This document shows positions 15,978 through 25,009 of a DNA stretch of 64,000 nt, piece after piece. Location of the stretch: contig NZ_BJML01000002.1 in the NCBI RefSeq assembly GCF_006539145.1, positions 248,001 through 312,000 of the forward strand. The letters are read 5' to 3'. The DNA is from Microbacterium testaceum (lineage in GTDB: Bacteria; Actinomycetota; Actinomycetes; Actinomycetales; Microbacteriaceae). Under the pieces are notes generated by a model that worked only from the letters and a program-made list of their open reading frames with translations, searched no databases and had not been told where the DNA came from. The stretch's first letter is position 1. Every line of letters begins with the position of its first letter. The position numbers and the translations under genes are program-made.

Positions 15978-18900
15978 TCAGCTCACCCGCGACCGACGCC
16001 GCAGCACCACCAGCCCCGCACCCGCCGCGATCAGCGCGAACGCGCCCAGGCCGAGGCCCCAGGGCAGCTCAGCGCCGGTACGGGCGAGGGTTCCCGCTGC
16101 GACCACCTGCACGCCGAGGCGCGAGAGGGTGGAGCCGTCGGCCCGCGAGATTACGAGCGTGTGCGCGCCCATCGCGAAGTCGGCGGGAACCGTCACGCGA
16201 AAGGTGACCGCGCCACGAGCGTCCGCGGCCGGGATGCCGGTGATCGTCAGCGGCTGGCTGTTGAGCACTGCGCTGATCTGCTCGCCCGCCGCGAGCCCCG
16301 TCACCGAGACCGTGAACGACCCACCCTGCTCGACGCGCGTCGAACTCGCCGTTGCCGTCGGGCCCGCGGACGGGCTCTGCGATGCCGCAGGCTGGCCGGG
16401 CACGGAGGCGCTCGGCGAGGGAGAGACCGCCGGGTCCGGCGAGGTCGACGGGTCGGGAGACGGCTCCGGCGAAGGAGTCACCTCGGTCACCAGGGTTCCC
16501 TTCGTGAACAGGGTGCCGACCTCGGTGGCATCCAGCGCCCGTCCGTAGACCCGCACCTCGTCGAGGTCGCCTCCGTACAGGCTGTCCTGCCCGTACTGCG
16601 ACTTGGCCAGTAGGCCACCGATCCCGCCGGATGCCTCGAGGTCGGAGGCGTCGAAGATCGTGGCGATCTCGGCGACCTTCGCGCCGTTGACGTACGTGGC
16701 GAGGGTCTTCTTGCCCGTGAGCACCAGGGTCACCTGCGCCCACGTACCGGTGGGCAGGGCCGCCGCGCCCGACTTGTTCTCGGTGAAGCCCGACTTGATC
16801 GCGGCGGCCACGCCCCCGCAGTCAGCGCTGGTGAAGAGGTAGTTGGTCGTGCTCGAGCCGAGCGACAATGGCCACTCGCAGGGGGCGCCGCCATCCCACT
16901 TCATCCACGTCGACACCGTGAGATCACGCGTGCCGTCGGGCACCACGTCTCCCGCGATCGTCGCGTAGGCCGCGTTCGAGCCCGATCGGCCGCCCGGGAA
17001 CGACAGGGCGGAATCCCCGGCCGCATCCCGTGCGCCTGCCGCGGTCGTGGCACCCGTGCCGCGGATCGTCGCGTCGTGCCCGCGCCCCGAGACGTCGGTC
17101 ACGCGGGAGCCGTCGGTCGTGGCATCCAGTCCGTCGAAGCTGTAGCGCAGCAGCAGGTCGGCCTCGGCCGTCACCACGGTCAGCGTCAGCGTCGCCGTGC
17201 GACCGTCGGTCGTCGTGGCCGTGATGGTCGAGGTGCCGGCAGACACCGCGGTCACCCGACCTGATCCGTCGACCGATGCGACCGCCGGGGCGCTCGAGGT
17301 CCAACTCACCCTCTGGTCGGCGTTCGCGGGCGCCACCGCCGCGGTGAGCGAGGTGCTCGCCCCGACGGCGAGGGCGCGCGAGTCGTAGCCGATCGAGAGA
17401 GAGGTGGATGCCACCGAGCCACCCCCCGCGGTCACGGTGGCGATCGCGGGGGTCACGGAGCCGTCGTTCAGCGCTCCACGGATCTGCACGCTGTCACCGG
17501 GGGCTTTCAGGGCAGAGAGGTCCTGCTGCTCCCAGGTGACGCCGACGTCGATCGCACCGGCGGACCGGCCGGCCTTCACCGTCGAGGGCAACGCCACCGA
17601 GCTGGTGCCCGGGGCCACCTCGTACGACAGCGGTTCGACCGAGGTCACGAGCTGCTCGGGGTTGTACCTCGCGATGAGGCGGTCGCGCTCCTCGCGGGTG
17701 ATGCCGAAAGCGACGCCGTGACGCGGGGAGGGCGGCAGCGAGTACTTCGCGGGAACCTTCCAATCGACCTTCCCCTCTTCGAGCGAGTCCGTGTAGAGCG
17801 GGATGTAGCCGCCGCCGCCGTACCAGTCGACGAGGACGTAGTTGCGGTCGCCGTTGATGTCGCCGGGGTTGGATCGGAAGGCCGAGGGCCCTTCGGTCTC
17901 GGGAAGTCCCGCGTTGGCCGAGAGGCACGTGTCGAACTTGGTCCACTCCCCCGAGGTCGAGGGTGCCCGAAGGTCGGTGCCCTTCTCGGCCACGATGTCG
18001 GGGCGGCAGGCGGTCTGCTCGGTGCCCTTCGTGAAGCGGTAGTAGGTGCCGTCGCGCTCCATGATCGTCGTGTCGATCAGGCCCGCGTTGGTCTTGCGCA
18101 GCCCCTCGATGTCACCCGACTTGATGTACGGGACGGCGGGAGTGAAGGTCACGAAGTCGCGCGTCGTGGCCATGAGAATTTGCGGACCGTTGCCGTCTTC
18201 CTGCGTGTGCGCGTCGTCGAGGAAGAGGCGCGACGACCAGTACACGACGTAGGCGTCGATGGTGGGGTCGTAGTGCGCTTCGGGCGCCCACGTCATGCCC
18301 GCGCTGGGAGGTGAGACCTCGATGTGACGCTGTTCGCCCCAATTGACGAGGTCGGTCGACTCCCAGATCTCGAGGTAGCGGCTGCCGTTGTCGGTCGGGA
18401 AGCCCTTGCGCGCGGCCGACAGGTCGGTGGCGATGAGGAAGAACCGGTCGCCCTCTTTCGAGCGCAGCACGAACGGATCGCGCAGGCCCATGTCGCCCTG
18501 GGTGGATTCGAGGACGGGATTGGCGTTGTTCAACGTGCGCCAGTTGAGCGCGTCGTTCCCCTCGGAGACGGCGAAGCGGATCTTCTCACCGTCGATCGTG
18601 TTGTCGCGGAAGTACACGAACATGTACGCCTCGTCGTCTTCGCGTGTGTGCTCGGACGCGGCGAGAACGGTGACGGGGAGCTCGACGGTGCGGGTTGCCG
18701 CCCCGAGGCGGAGGGTCGCGGTGAGCGTCACCGCCGTGTCGGCGGCGCCGCGCGTGACGCGGCCCTTCGCCACGACGTCGGGCGAGACGCCCGAGTCGCT
18801 GTCGGTGATGACCGCGGTGTCGGACGACGACCACGAGATCTCGACGTCGCCGGCCTGCGACGACGAGAACGTGCGCTTCAGATCTGCGCCCGTGTCGGGA

Positions 18901-20051
18901 AGGGTGATCGAACCGCGCACGTCGCCGGAGAGCCCGGCCTGCGAGGGCAGGGCGTCGGCGACCTGGCGGACGGCCTCGTCCTGTTCCGTCGCGGAGAGAG
19001 CGCGCACCGTCACCGCGATGGCCGGGGCGACGCGCGTCTGGCCGCCGAGGTTGAAGGTCGGCGTCAGCTGGACCGTCGCGTCTCCGGCGCTGGCGGAGGG
19101 ACGCGTGACGGTGCCGTCGGCGGCCACCACGTCGGCGTCGCTCGTCGCCCACGAGATCGAGGAGCCGGCCGCCGTGGTGGCCGGAAGCTGCAGATCCCGG
19201 TCGACGCTCGAGGTGTCGCCGAGCGACACGGAGTCCGATGCCAGGACGGCGCGGTATCCGTCCGCTCCGACGCTGCGGATGTCGTCGGCCGACAGCGCGC
19301 TGTTCCAGATGCGGACGTCGTCGATCGCTCCGACGTAGAAGGGGTCGTCCCAGAAGGAGCGCCCGAGGTAGCCGCCGACGCCGTTCTGACCGAGTGCGGC
19401 GTCGATGGTCTGCGTGATGCCGGTGAGGTCGGCATCCGCCCCGTCGAGCTGACCGTTGACGTAGTAGCTCAGGCGCTGACCCGGCTGGAAGACGAGGGTG
19501 ACGTTGGCCCACTGCCCCACCGGGAGGGCGGCTCTGCCGTTCCCGACGCGACGCTCCCCCGAGCCGTCCGACACCGCCCCGTAGGTGCCGTTGCAGCTCG
19601 TCGAAGCCAGGACGTTCTTCGTCGTCGAGCGGCCGAGCCCGAACGCGAGCTGACACGCGCCGTCGGCGGCACCCTCCCACTTCGTCCAGAGGCTGACGGT
19701 CAGCGCGGCGTCGGTGGAGGCGACGATGTCGTTCGGCAGCGACACGTACGACGCGACCGCGTCGGCGTCGTTGCGGCCGCCCGACAGGCGGATGGCCTTG
19801 TCGCTCGAAGCTCCCGTGACCCCGGGGACGATCGTGATGCCGCCGTTCACGACGGATCCGTCGGTCCGAGGCGAGCGGGTGCCGGTGTCGGGAATCGCGG
19901 CGCCGGCGCCGAGAGTTCCGCTGAGAGTGTCGAAGGTGTAGTGCAGGCCGGGTTCGGGCACGTTCGCGGCGAGAGCCGCGGGGGTCGTGACGAACGTCGA
20001 CGCGGCGACCGCGGCGACGGCGCCGGCGGCGAGAAGACGATGGACGCGCAT
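15978..20051 (-). CDS. secreted, wall-anchored GH43 glycoside hydrolase with two LamG domains
   Basis: 1357 aa from ATG 20051. Order: signal peptide (cleavage after ALA near 28), LamG/ConA-like domain (about 37-240), two bacterial Ig-like (aBig-type) domains (about 255-450), GH43 five-bladed catalytic domain (about 455-790), two Ig-like domains (about 800-970, the second Big_2-like), second LamG domain (about 975-1190), Pro/Ser-rich linker, Ig-like stalk, then LARTG (1322-1326), hydrophobic helix and RRRSRVS. GH43 residues are in place: Asp in LRDPFV, WAPEAHYD, and Glu in TEGPSAF. Likely substrate is arabinan or arabinoxylan, bound by the LamG domains. LAXTG is the class E sortase motif; no sortase gene is in the window. 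The frame extends upstream to 20204 but only ATG 20051 leads into a signal peptide. Confidence 0.88.
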   Translation of the reverse strand: MRVHRLLAAGAVAAVAASTFVTTPAALAANVPEPGLHYTFDTLSGTLGAGAAIPDTGTRSPRTDGSVVNGGITIVPGVTGASSDKAIRLSGGRNDADAVASYVSLPNDIVASTDAALTVSLWTKWEGAADGACQLAFGLGRSTTKNVLASTSCNGTYGAVSDGSGERRVGNGRAALPVGQWANVTLVFQPGQRLSYYVNGQLDGADADLTGITQTIDAALGQNGVGGYLGRSFWDDPFYVGAIDDVRIWNSALSADDIRSVGADGYRAVLASDSVSLGDTSSVDRDLQLPATTAAGSSISWATSDADVVAADGTVTRPSASAGDATVQLTPTFNLGGQTRVAPAIAVTVRALSATEQDEAVRQVADALPSQAGLSGDVRGSITLPDTGADLKRTFSSSQAGDVEISWSSSDTAVITDSDSGVSPDVVAKGRVTRGAADTAVTLTATLRLGAATRTVELPVTVLAASEHTREDDEAYMFVYFRDNTIDGEKIRFAVSEGNDALNWRTLNNANPVLESTQGDMGLRDPFVLRSKEGDRFFLIATDLSAARKGFPTDNGSRYLEIWESTDLVNWGEQRHIEVSPPSAGMTWAPEAHYDPTIDAYVVYWSSRLFLDDAHTQEDGNGPQILMATTRDFVTFTPAVPYIKSGDIEGLRKTNAGLIDTTIMERDGTYYRFTKGTEQTACRPDIVAEKGTDLRAPSTSGEWTKFDTCLSANAGLPETEGPSAFRSNPGDINGDRNYVLVDWYGGGGYIPLYTDSLEEGKVDWKVPAKYSLPPSPRHGVAFGITREERDRLIARYNPEQLVTSVEPLSYEVAPGTSSVALPSTVKAGRSAGAIDVGVTWEQQDLSALKAPGDSVQIRGALNDGSVTPAIATVTAGGGSVASTSLSIGYDSRALAVGASTSLTAAVAPANADQRVSWTSSAPAVASVDGSGRVTAVSAGTSTITATTTDGRTATLTLTVVTAEADLLLRYSFDGLDATTDGSRVTDVSGRGHDATIRGTGATTAAGARDAAGDSALSFPGGRSGSNAAYATIAGDVVPDGTRDLTVSTWMKWDGGAPCEWPLSLGSSTTNYLFTSADCGGVAAAIKSGFTENKSGAAALPTGTWAQVTLVLTGKKTLATYVNGAKVAEIATIFDASDLEASGGIGGLLAKSQYGQDSLYGGDLDEVRVYGRALDATEVGTLFTKGTLVTEVTPSPEPSPDPSTSPDPAVSPSPSASVPGQPAASQSPSAGPTATASSTRVEQGGSFTVSVTGLAAGEQISAVLNSQPLTITGIPAADARGAVTFRVTVPADFAMGAHTLVISRADGSTLSRLGVQVVAAGTLARTGAELPWGLGLGAFALIAAGAGLVVLRRRSRVS

Positions 20052-20152
20052 GGGGGCAGGACGCTCCGTTCGGTGCGGGGACGGGCAGGCGATGCGGCGC
20101 CCGTCGCCGAGAACGAAAGACCGCAACCCTGCTGCTCTTCCGAGTCGGCGCG

Positions 20153-20166
20153 TGTTAGCGCTCACA
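20153..20166. promoter_or_regulatory. LacI-family-type operator
   Basis: TGTTAGCGCTCACA is one mismatch from a perfect 14-bp palindrome and has the GC centre typical of LacI-family sugar regulators. It lies about 100 nt before the minus-strand GH43 start and could control both divergent genes. Confidence 0.5.
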
Positions 20167-20205
20167 CTCACGAGCAAGCTACAAGTGCCACCCGAAGAGG
20201 TCAAG

Positions 20206-20267
20206 AAACAATGCGGTCACAAGTGAAGGTTCACATTCTGCCTTGCGCCTTCCGCTCCGCATTGTTT
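20206..20267. promoter_or_regulatory. symmetric divergent promoter of the two GH43 genes
   Basis: A perfect 11-bp inverted repeat AAACAATGCGG (20206-20216) / CCGCATTGTTT (20257-20267) flanks 40 bp. Inside lies the palindrome GTGAA-GG-TTCAC (20223-20234). Each strand thus carries the same CATTGTTT element pointing outward, as if one promoter was duplicated head to head. The rest of the 343-bp gap (20052-20394) shows no gene. Confidence 0.45.
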
Positions 20268-20394
20268 AGTGTCGGTCGCGACCCAGGCCGGAAACCGCAA
20301 CCCCGGCCAGGACCGCCACGACGACGTGCGGTCTCGGTCGCCGGACCGGCGACCCGGACGCGACGCCTCGCCGTTCGCCCGAAAGGCTCCCCGC

Positions 20395-23300
20395 ATGCGT
20401 TCACGTCGCCCTGCCGCTCTCGCCGTCGCCGCTGCCCTGGTCGGCGCAGGGCTCGTCACCGGCATCGCTCCGGCCCAGGCCGCCGTTCCCGCGGCCGCCC
20501 TCCTCTACGACTTCGACAGCCTCGACACCGGCTCTCTCGCCGCCGGGGCTCAGATCCCGGATGCCGCCGGAGCCCATGCCGGAACTCTGCGCGGCGCCGG
20601 CGCGAGTATCGTCGAGGGCCCCCGCGGCGGCTCCGACCGCGCACTCTCGCTGCCCGGCGGGGCGGCGACGTCGGGAGCGGCCTTCGTCGAGATCGCGCCC
20701 GGCCTGACCGACGCCTCGACGGGCGACGTCACGATCTCGGCGTGGGTCCGCTGGTCGGGCGGGCAGGAGTGCTCGTGGGCGTACAGCCTCGGCAGCTCGA
20801 ACGACCGGTACCTCTTCGCCACACCGCGCTGCGGCGGCAACCTCATCGGCGCCGTCAAATCCGGCACCGAGCAGCGGGCGACCGGCAACGGGCCCGCGTC
20901 GTCGACTCGGTGGAGTCACCTCGCCGTCGCCCTCACGTCGGGGCAGCGTGTCACCACCTACGTCGACGGCGAGGCCGTGGCATCCACCGCGACGACCGCC
21001 ACGGGTGCCGCCACCGTCGGGTCTTCGGTGTTCTCGGGACTCATCGGCAAGTCGCTTTACCCGGGCGACCCGTTCTTCGCGGGCGCTGTCGACGACGTCC
21101 GCGTGGACCGCGCGGCACTCGACGCGGAGCAGGTCCGTGCGATCGCCGCTCCCGCGGCAGACGCGATCGCGCGAGCCGACGCGGCCGCCGTCGACCTCGG
21201 CGACACCTCCGCCGTCACCGCCGACCTGGCGCTCCCCCGCGCGGGGACCGGCGGCTCGTCGATCTCGTGGGCGTCGAGCGCGCCCGCCGTCGTCTCCACC
21301 GACGGTCGGGTGACCCGCCCCGCCCCCGGCTCGCCCGACGCCACCGTCACGCTGACATCGACCACGACCTTCGCCGGCGCCACCGCAACCGGAGCGCCCG
21401 TACAGGTCACCGTGAAGGCGGACTCCGCTGCCGACCTCTCGGCTCGGTTGAGCGCATCTCTCGTCGTGCCGCCGGTCGTGGCATCCGGAACCTCCCTCCC
21501 GACCGTCGCGGGCGTCGACCTGCGCTGGAGCGGCGACACCGTCGCGAACGGGGCGCTCGTGAACCCGGGCTCGGGTGACCGCACTTCTCAGGTCACCGCC
21601 TCCGCGACCTGGGGAGCCACCACGTTCTCGAAGACGTTCACCGTCACGGTGCTCGATCCCGCCACGGCGCAGAGCCTCGTCGCCTACACCCGCACGCCGA
21701 CGAACGACCACGACGCGAACCAGGACACCGTCGCGCGGAGCATCCACCTCGCGGTGGGTTCGTCCGCCGACACCGCGCAGCCCCTGCAAGACAACTACGG
21801 CGTGGTCTTCGCACGCGGCGAGCACGTGGGCGTCGACAACGTGGAGCAGCGCGGGATCGGCTCCCCCTCACCGTTCTTCTTCGCCGACGGCCGGCTCGGC
21901 TTCGTCGCCACGCGCGTCGAGATGTCGGGAACACCGGATGCCACGGCCTCGAGTGGGGCGCTCGTGTTCCGCGCCGAAGATGACCGCGGTTCACAGTTCG
22001 CGGAGCTCGGGACGATCGACCTGGGGACCACCGACGGGGTCGTCTCTCCGCGCGCCGTGTGGGACTCGGGGCAACAGCGCTACCTCGTGTCGTGGGCTGA
22101 CCGCTCCGGCCAGGCCCGGTACACGACCGTGACCGACCTCGCCCGCACGGAGCAGGTCGCCGACCCCTTCAATACCGAAAACGACGGCACCCGCAGCCGC
22201 GTCGTATCGACAGGCAACCGCGGAGACGTCATCGCCGGCTCCCCGCTCGGTGTCGCGGATCCGTCCTGGGGCTCGTTCGCGGGTCGCGTCGCAAATGCCG
22301 AACCCGGCGGCATACTGCCGGTCAGCGCCGCGATCGCTACGGCTCTGGCCGAGAGATACGACCGCGTCGTGAACACCGCCGTCTCGGTCGCACCCGTGAC
22401 CGTCACGGCCGGCGCCGGCGACGCCCTCGACCGCACGCGCGCCGACCTCTCGTACAGCGACGGCTCGACCGCGACCCTCCCCGTGGACTGGAACGCCGAC
22501 GACCTGGCGGCGGCGCGCGCCGCCACTCAGGGCATCGTCATGGTGACGGGCACCGTCCGCCAGAAGGACTACAGCGTCCCCTTCGCCGCCAACCGCGCCG
22601 ACCCGACCATCTACCGCTACGAGCGCGAGGGCCGCACGCAGTACCTCTTCATCGCGACCGACGACACGAACAACAACAACATCGCCTCGCCCCACCTGCC
22701 CATCCGCGTCTCGGACACGTTCGACGGACTGTCGGATGCCGCGGGCGGAGCGCAACGCGAGGTCGACCTGCTGAACCGCTGGACGCGCCGCGACACCACC
22801 ACCGACGGTCGGACCATCGCCGGCTGCTACTGGGCGCCCGAGATCCACGAGATCGGCGGCACGCTGTCGATCCTGTTCTCGCCGTGCTTCAACTCGGGCG
22901 ACTCGCAGGCCAACGACGGCGCCGACTGGCGCACCGTGCAGTCGTACATCATGCAGCTCCGCGACGGCGGGGATCCCGCGAACCCGGCGGACTGGTCGAA
23001 GCCCGCGCCGGTCCTGCAGGCCGACGGGACAGCGCTCGGTCGCGAGGGCTACAGCAACATCAGCCTCGACATGACGTACTTCGAGGCGAACGGGCAGGCC
23101 TACTACACGTGGTCGCAGCGCTACACCTCCCCCGGGTTCGGCGACCCGCTCACGTGGATCGCGAAGGTCGACCCCGCCGACCCCACCCGAATCGTGGGCG
23201 AGGCGAAACCCGTGATCTCGCCGTCGCTCTCGTGGGAGCTGCGCCTGGCCGAGGGCTCGTTCGCGATGGAGCGCGACGGCAAGATCTTCCTGATCTACTC

Positions 23301-24138
23301 GAGCGACGGTGTGAGCCCGCGATACGTCGTCGGCGGCGTCTGGGCCGACCTCGACAGCGACCTCATGGACATCGACAGCTGGCACAAGTACAACACCCCG
23401 TTGATGAAGAGCGTGCCGATGCCGGCCGGGGTCTGGGACTATCTCACCTACCCGCAGGGCCCGGGTCACGGCGCGGTCACCACCGACGAGGACGGCAACG
23501 AGCTCTACGTGTTCCACACCTGGGGCGACGGCGTCGAAGGCAACGGCCGTGACACCCGCATCGGCCGCGTCCACTGGGCAGCCGGCGACCGACCCGTGCT
23601 CGACATGAGCAAGGACGAGCAGGTGCTCCCCGCCCTGCGCACCGTGACGATGACCGTCACGATCGTGCCCGCCGGGGGATCGTCACCCTCCCCCGAACCC
23701 ACCACGCAGCCCTCTCCCACCCCCGGCGACTCCGCGTCGGAGGCGACGGCCACGGCGAGCGCCACACGCGTCGCCCCGGGAGAGTCCTTCACGGTCACCG
23801 CGACCGGGCTGAACGCCGGCGAGCAGATCTCGGCCGTCCTGCACAGCACGCCGCTGCCGATCGCCGGCATTCCCGCCGCCGATGACTCGGGCCGCGTCGT
23901 CTTCCGTGTCACCGTCCCCGCCGGCTTCGACCAGGGCGCGCACACGCTCGAGGTCGCGCGGGGCGATGGCCGCGTCTTCGGCCGGCTCGCCATCGAGGTC
24001 GTGGCGCCGGGGTCGCTGGCGAAGACGGGCGTCGGTGCGACGTGGGTTGCAGCTCTCCTGGGCTCGGCAGCTCTCCTCGCTGGAGCGACGGCTCTGGCGC
24101 TGCGCCGCAGACGTGTCATCGTTTGTCTTCACGGCTAA
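20395..24138 (+). CDS. secreted, wall-anchored GH43-like hydrolase with LamG and Ig-like domains
   Basis: 1247 aa from ATG 20395 (GAAAGG 8 nt before it). Order: signal peptide (AQA cleavage near 31), LamG domain (about 35-240), Ig-like (aBig-type) domains (about 250-420), a beta-propeller-like block (about 425-650), Ig-like stretch, then a GH43-type domain (about 740-1080) with ADPTIYRY, YWAPEIHEIG and LAEGSF supplying the usual Asp/Asp/Glu positions. A Pro/Ser linker and Ig-like stalk precede LAKTG (1208-1212), a helix and RRRR. The last residues (VIVCLHG) are unusual for an anchor tail. Same architecture as its divergent neighbour, so the pair probably acts on the same plant polymer. Confidence 0.85.
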   Translation: MRSRRPAALAVAAALVGAGLVTGIAPAQAAVPAAALLYDFDSLDTGSLAAGAQIPDAAGAHAGTLRGAGASIVEGPRGGSDRALSLPGGAATSGAAFVEIAPGLTDASTGDVTISAWVRWSGGQECSWAYSLGSSNDRYLFATPRCGGNLIGAVKSGTEQRATGNGPASSTRWSHLAVALTSGQRVTTYVDGEAVASTATTATGAATVGSSVFSGLIGKSLYPGDPFFAGAVDDVRVDRAALDAEQVRAIAAPAADAIARADAAAVDLGDTSAVTADLALPRAGTGGSSISWASSAPAVVSTDGRVTRPAPGSPDATVTLTSTTTFAGATATGAPVQVTVKADSAADLSARLSASLVVPPVVASGTSLPTVAGVDLRWSGDTVANGALVNPGSGDRTSQVTASATWGATTFSKTFTVTVLDPATAQSLVAYTRTPTNDHDANQDTVARSIHLAVGSSADTAQPLQDNYGVVFARGEHVGVDNVEQRGIGSPSPFFFADGRLGFVATRVEMSGTPDATASSGALVFRAEDDRGSQFAELGTIDLGTTDGVVSPRAVWDSGQQRYLVSWADRSGQARYTTVTDLARTEQVADPFNTENDGTRSRVVSTGNRGDVIAGSPLGVADPSWGSFAGRVANAEPGGILPVSAAIATALAERYDRVVNTAVSVAPVTVTAGAGDALDRTRADLSYSDGSTATLPVDWNADDLAAARAATQGIVMVTGTVRQKDYSVPFAANRADPTIYRYEREGRTQYLFIATDDTNNNNIASPHLPIRVSDTFDGLSDAAGGAQREVDLLNRWTRRDTTTDGRTIAGCYWAPEIHEIGGTLSILFSPCFNSGDSQANDGADWRTVQSYIMQLRDGGDPANPADWSKPAPVLQADGTALGREGYSNISLDMTYFEANGQAYYTWSQRYTSPGFGDPLTWIAKVDPADPTRIVGEAKPVISPSLSWELRLAEGSFAMERDGKIFLIYSSDGVSPRYVVGGVWADLDSDLMDIDSWHKYNTPLMKSVPMPAGVWDYLTYPQGPGHGAVTTDEDGNELYVFHTWGDGVEGNGRDTRIGRVHWAAGDRPVLDMSKDEQVLPALRTVTMTVTIVPAGGSSPSPEPTTQPSPTPGDSASEATATASATRVAPGESFTVTATGLNAGEQISAVLHSTPLPIAGIPAADDSGRVVFRVTVPAGFDQGAHTLEVARGDGRVFGRLAIEVVAPGSLAKTGVGATWVAALLGSAALLAGATALALRRRRVIVCLHG

Positions 24139-24149
24139 ACGACCACAGA

Positions 24150-24181
24150 GCGCCGCGCGAGCCGTATCGGCCGCGCGGCGC
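24150..24181. terminator. terminator between convergent GH43-like and metalloprotease genes
   Basis: Stem GCGCCGCGCG / CGCGCGGCGC with an inner GCCG-TAT-CGGC hairpin and one bulged A. Lies 12 bp past the GH43 stop. No T run. Confidence 0.5.
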
Positions 24182-24193
24182 CCGCGTGCGCTG

Positions 24194-24793
24194 TCACATA
24201 CCGTCGGCGATCATCGCCCAGATGATCTGCACGTGACGGTCGGCGTTGAGGTCGGACATCTCGTTGTCGTAGTTGAGGCCGTAGGGCCAGATGTGCGACC
24301 CCCCGCAGTTGAGCACCGCACCGGCCCCGTCGAACTCGGCGAGCTTCGCGTTGGCGTTCGCGCCCGTCCACTGTCCGTTCTGGCACATCGCGTACCAGGC
24401 GTTGGCCGTGCCGTTGCCGACGGTGTGCGAGATCTCGTGCAGGGCCGTGCGCTCCTGCATGAAGCCGCGGTTCTCGCCGAAGCGGATGGTGCCGTCGATG
24501 CTCGCCTCGGCGGTGGGCACCCCGGGGACGTAGTAGACGTTCAGGTGGCGGTCGAAGTCGCTGAACTCGTTGTAGCGCGAGACCGCGGCATCCATCGCCG
24601 CTCGAATGCGGTCGTACGCGTCGGCTTGATCGGCCGTGGGGTTGGCCTCGGTGTACAGAGTGTAGGTCATTCGACCCGCGGCCTCTGCCGGGGTCGAGGT
24701 CACCGTCAGCGGGGCGACGACGGCGGCGAGCGCCGCGGCCGCGACGACGACGCGCTGGAAGAGGGGGCGGGATCGGGGGGATGCGTGCTGCAT
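24194..24793 (-). CDS. secreted HExxH zinc-metalloprotease-like protein
   Basis: 199 aa from ATG 24793, chosen because AAGGAG lies 7 nt upstream (an ATG 6 nt earlier is too close). Signal peptide cleaved near AEAA. The mature domain holds HEISHTVG, the HExxH zinc motif of metallopeptidases, then NCGGSHIWPYGLNYDNE, a conserved His-containing block seen in a family of small secreted actinobacterial proteins that often carry ricin-type lectin domains. None is attached here. Proteolytic activity is inferred. It shares a palindromic promoter element with the GH43 pair, which suggests joint control. Confidence 0.75.
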   Translation of the reverse strand: MQHASPRSRPLFQRVVVAAAALAAVVAPLTVTSTPAEAAGRMTYTLYTEANPTADQADAYDRIRAAMDAAVSRYNEFSDFDRHLNVYYVPGVPTAEASIDGTIRFGENRGFMQERTALHEISHTVGNGTANAWYAMCQNGQWTGANANAKLAEFDGAGAVLNCGGSHIWPYGLNYDNEMSDLNADRHVQIIWAMIADGM

Positions 24794-24883
24794 GGTCATT
24801 CTCCTTCGAATGGTCCGCGGCATCGGTGCCGCGTCTTGAGACAGTAAGCGCAACACGCCGCCGTAGAGAAGGAGCGCGTGAGG

Positions 24884-24904
24884 GTTCTCATCGAGTTCTC
24901 ATCG
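24884..24904. promoter_or_regulatory. 11-nt direct repeat upstream of the metalloprotease gene
   Basis: GTTCTCATCGA is followed at once by GTTCTCATCG. Tandem 11-nt repeats are the usual footprint of OmpR/PhoB-family response regulators. Centre is about 100 nt before ATG 24793 (minus). Confidence 0.45.
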
Positions 24905-24978
24905 TGCGGCGGCGTGACAGGCGGAAATCGCCGTCGTAGCGGCATGTTTCCGGCAGAGATCACGTCGGAGGCTACGCG

Positions 24979-24992
24979 TGTGAAGCTTCACA
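24979..24992. promoter_or_regulatory. perfect palindrome TGTGAAGCTTCACA
   Basis: A 14-bp perfect palindrome. Its right part, GTGAAGCTTCACAT, matches GTGAAGGTTCACAT at 20223-20236 in the GH43 promoter at 13 of 14 bases. Confidence 0.5.
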
Positions 24993-25009
24993 TCATGCGT
25001 GAAACGCTC

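Noticed and set aside
18324..21578. Very long plus-strand frame across the GH43 promoter
   Set aside because: High-GC antisense artefact with Arg/Gly/Asp-rich composition; the minus-strand GH43 domains explain the sequence.
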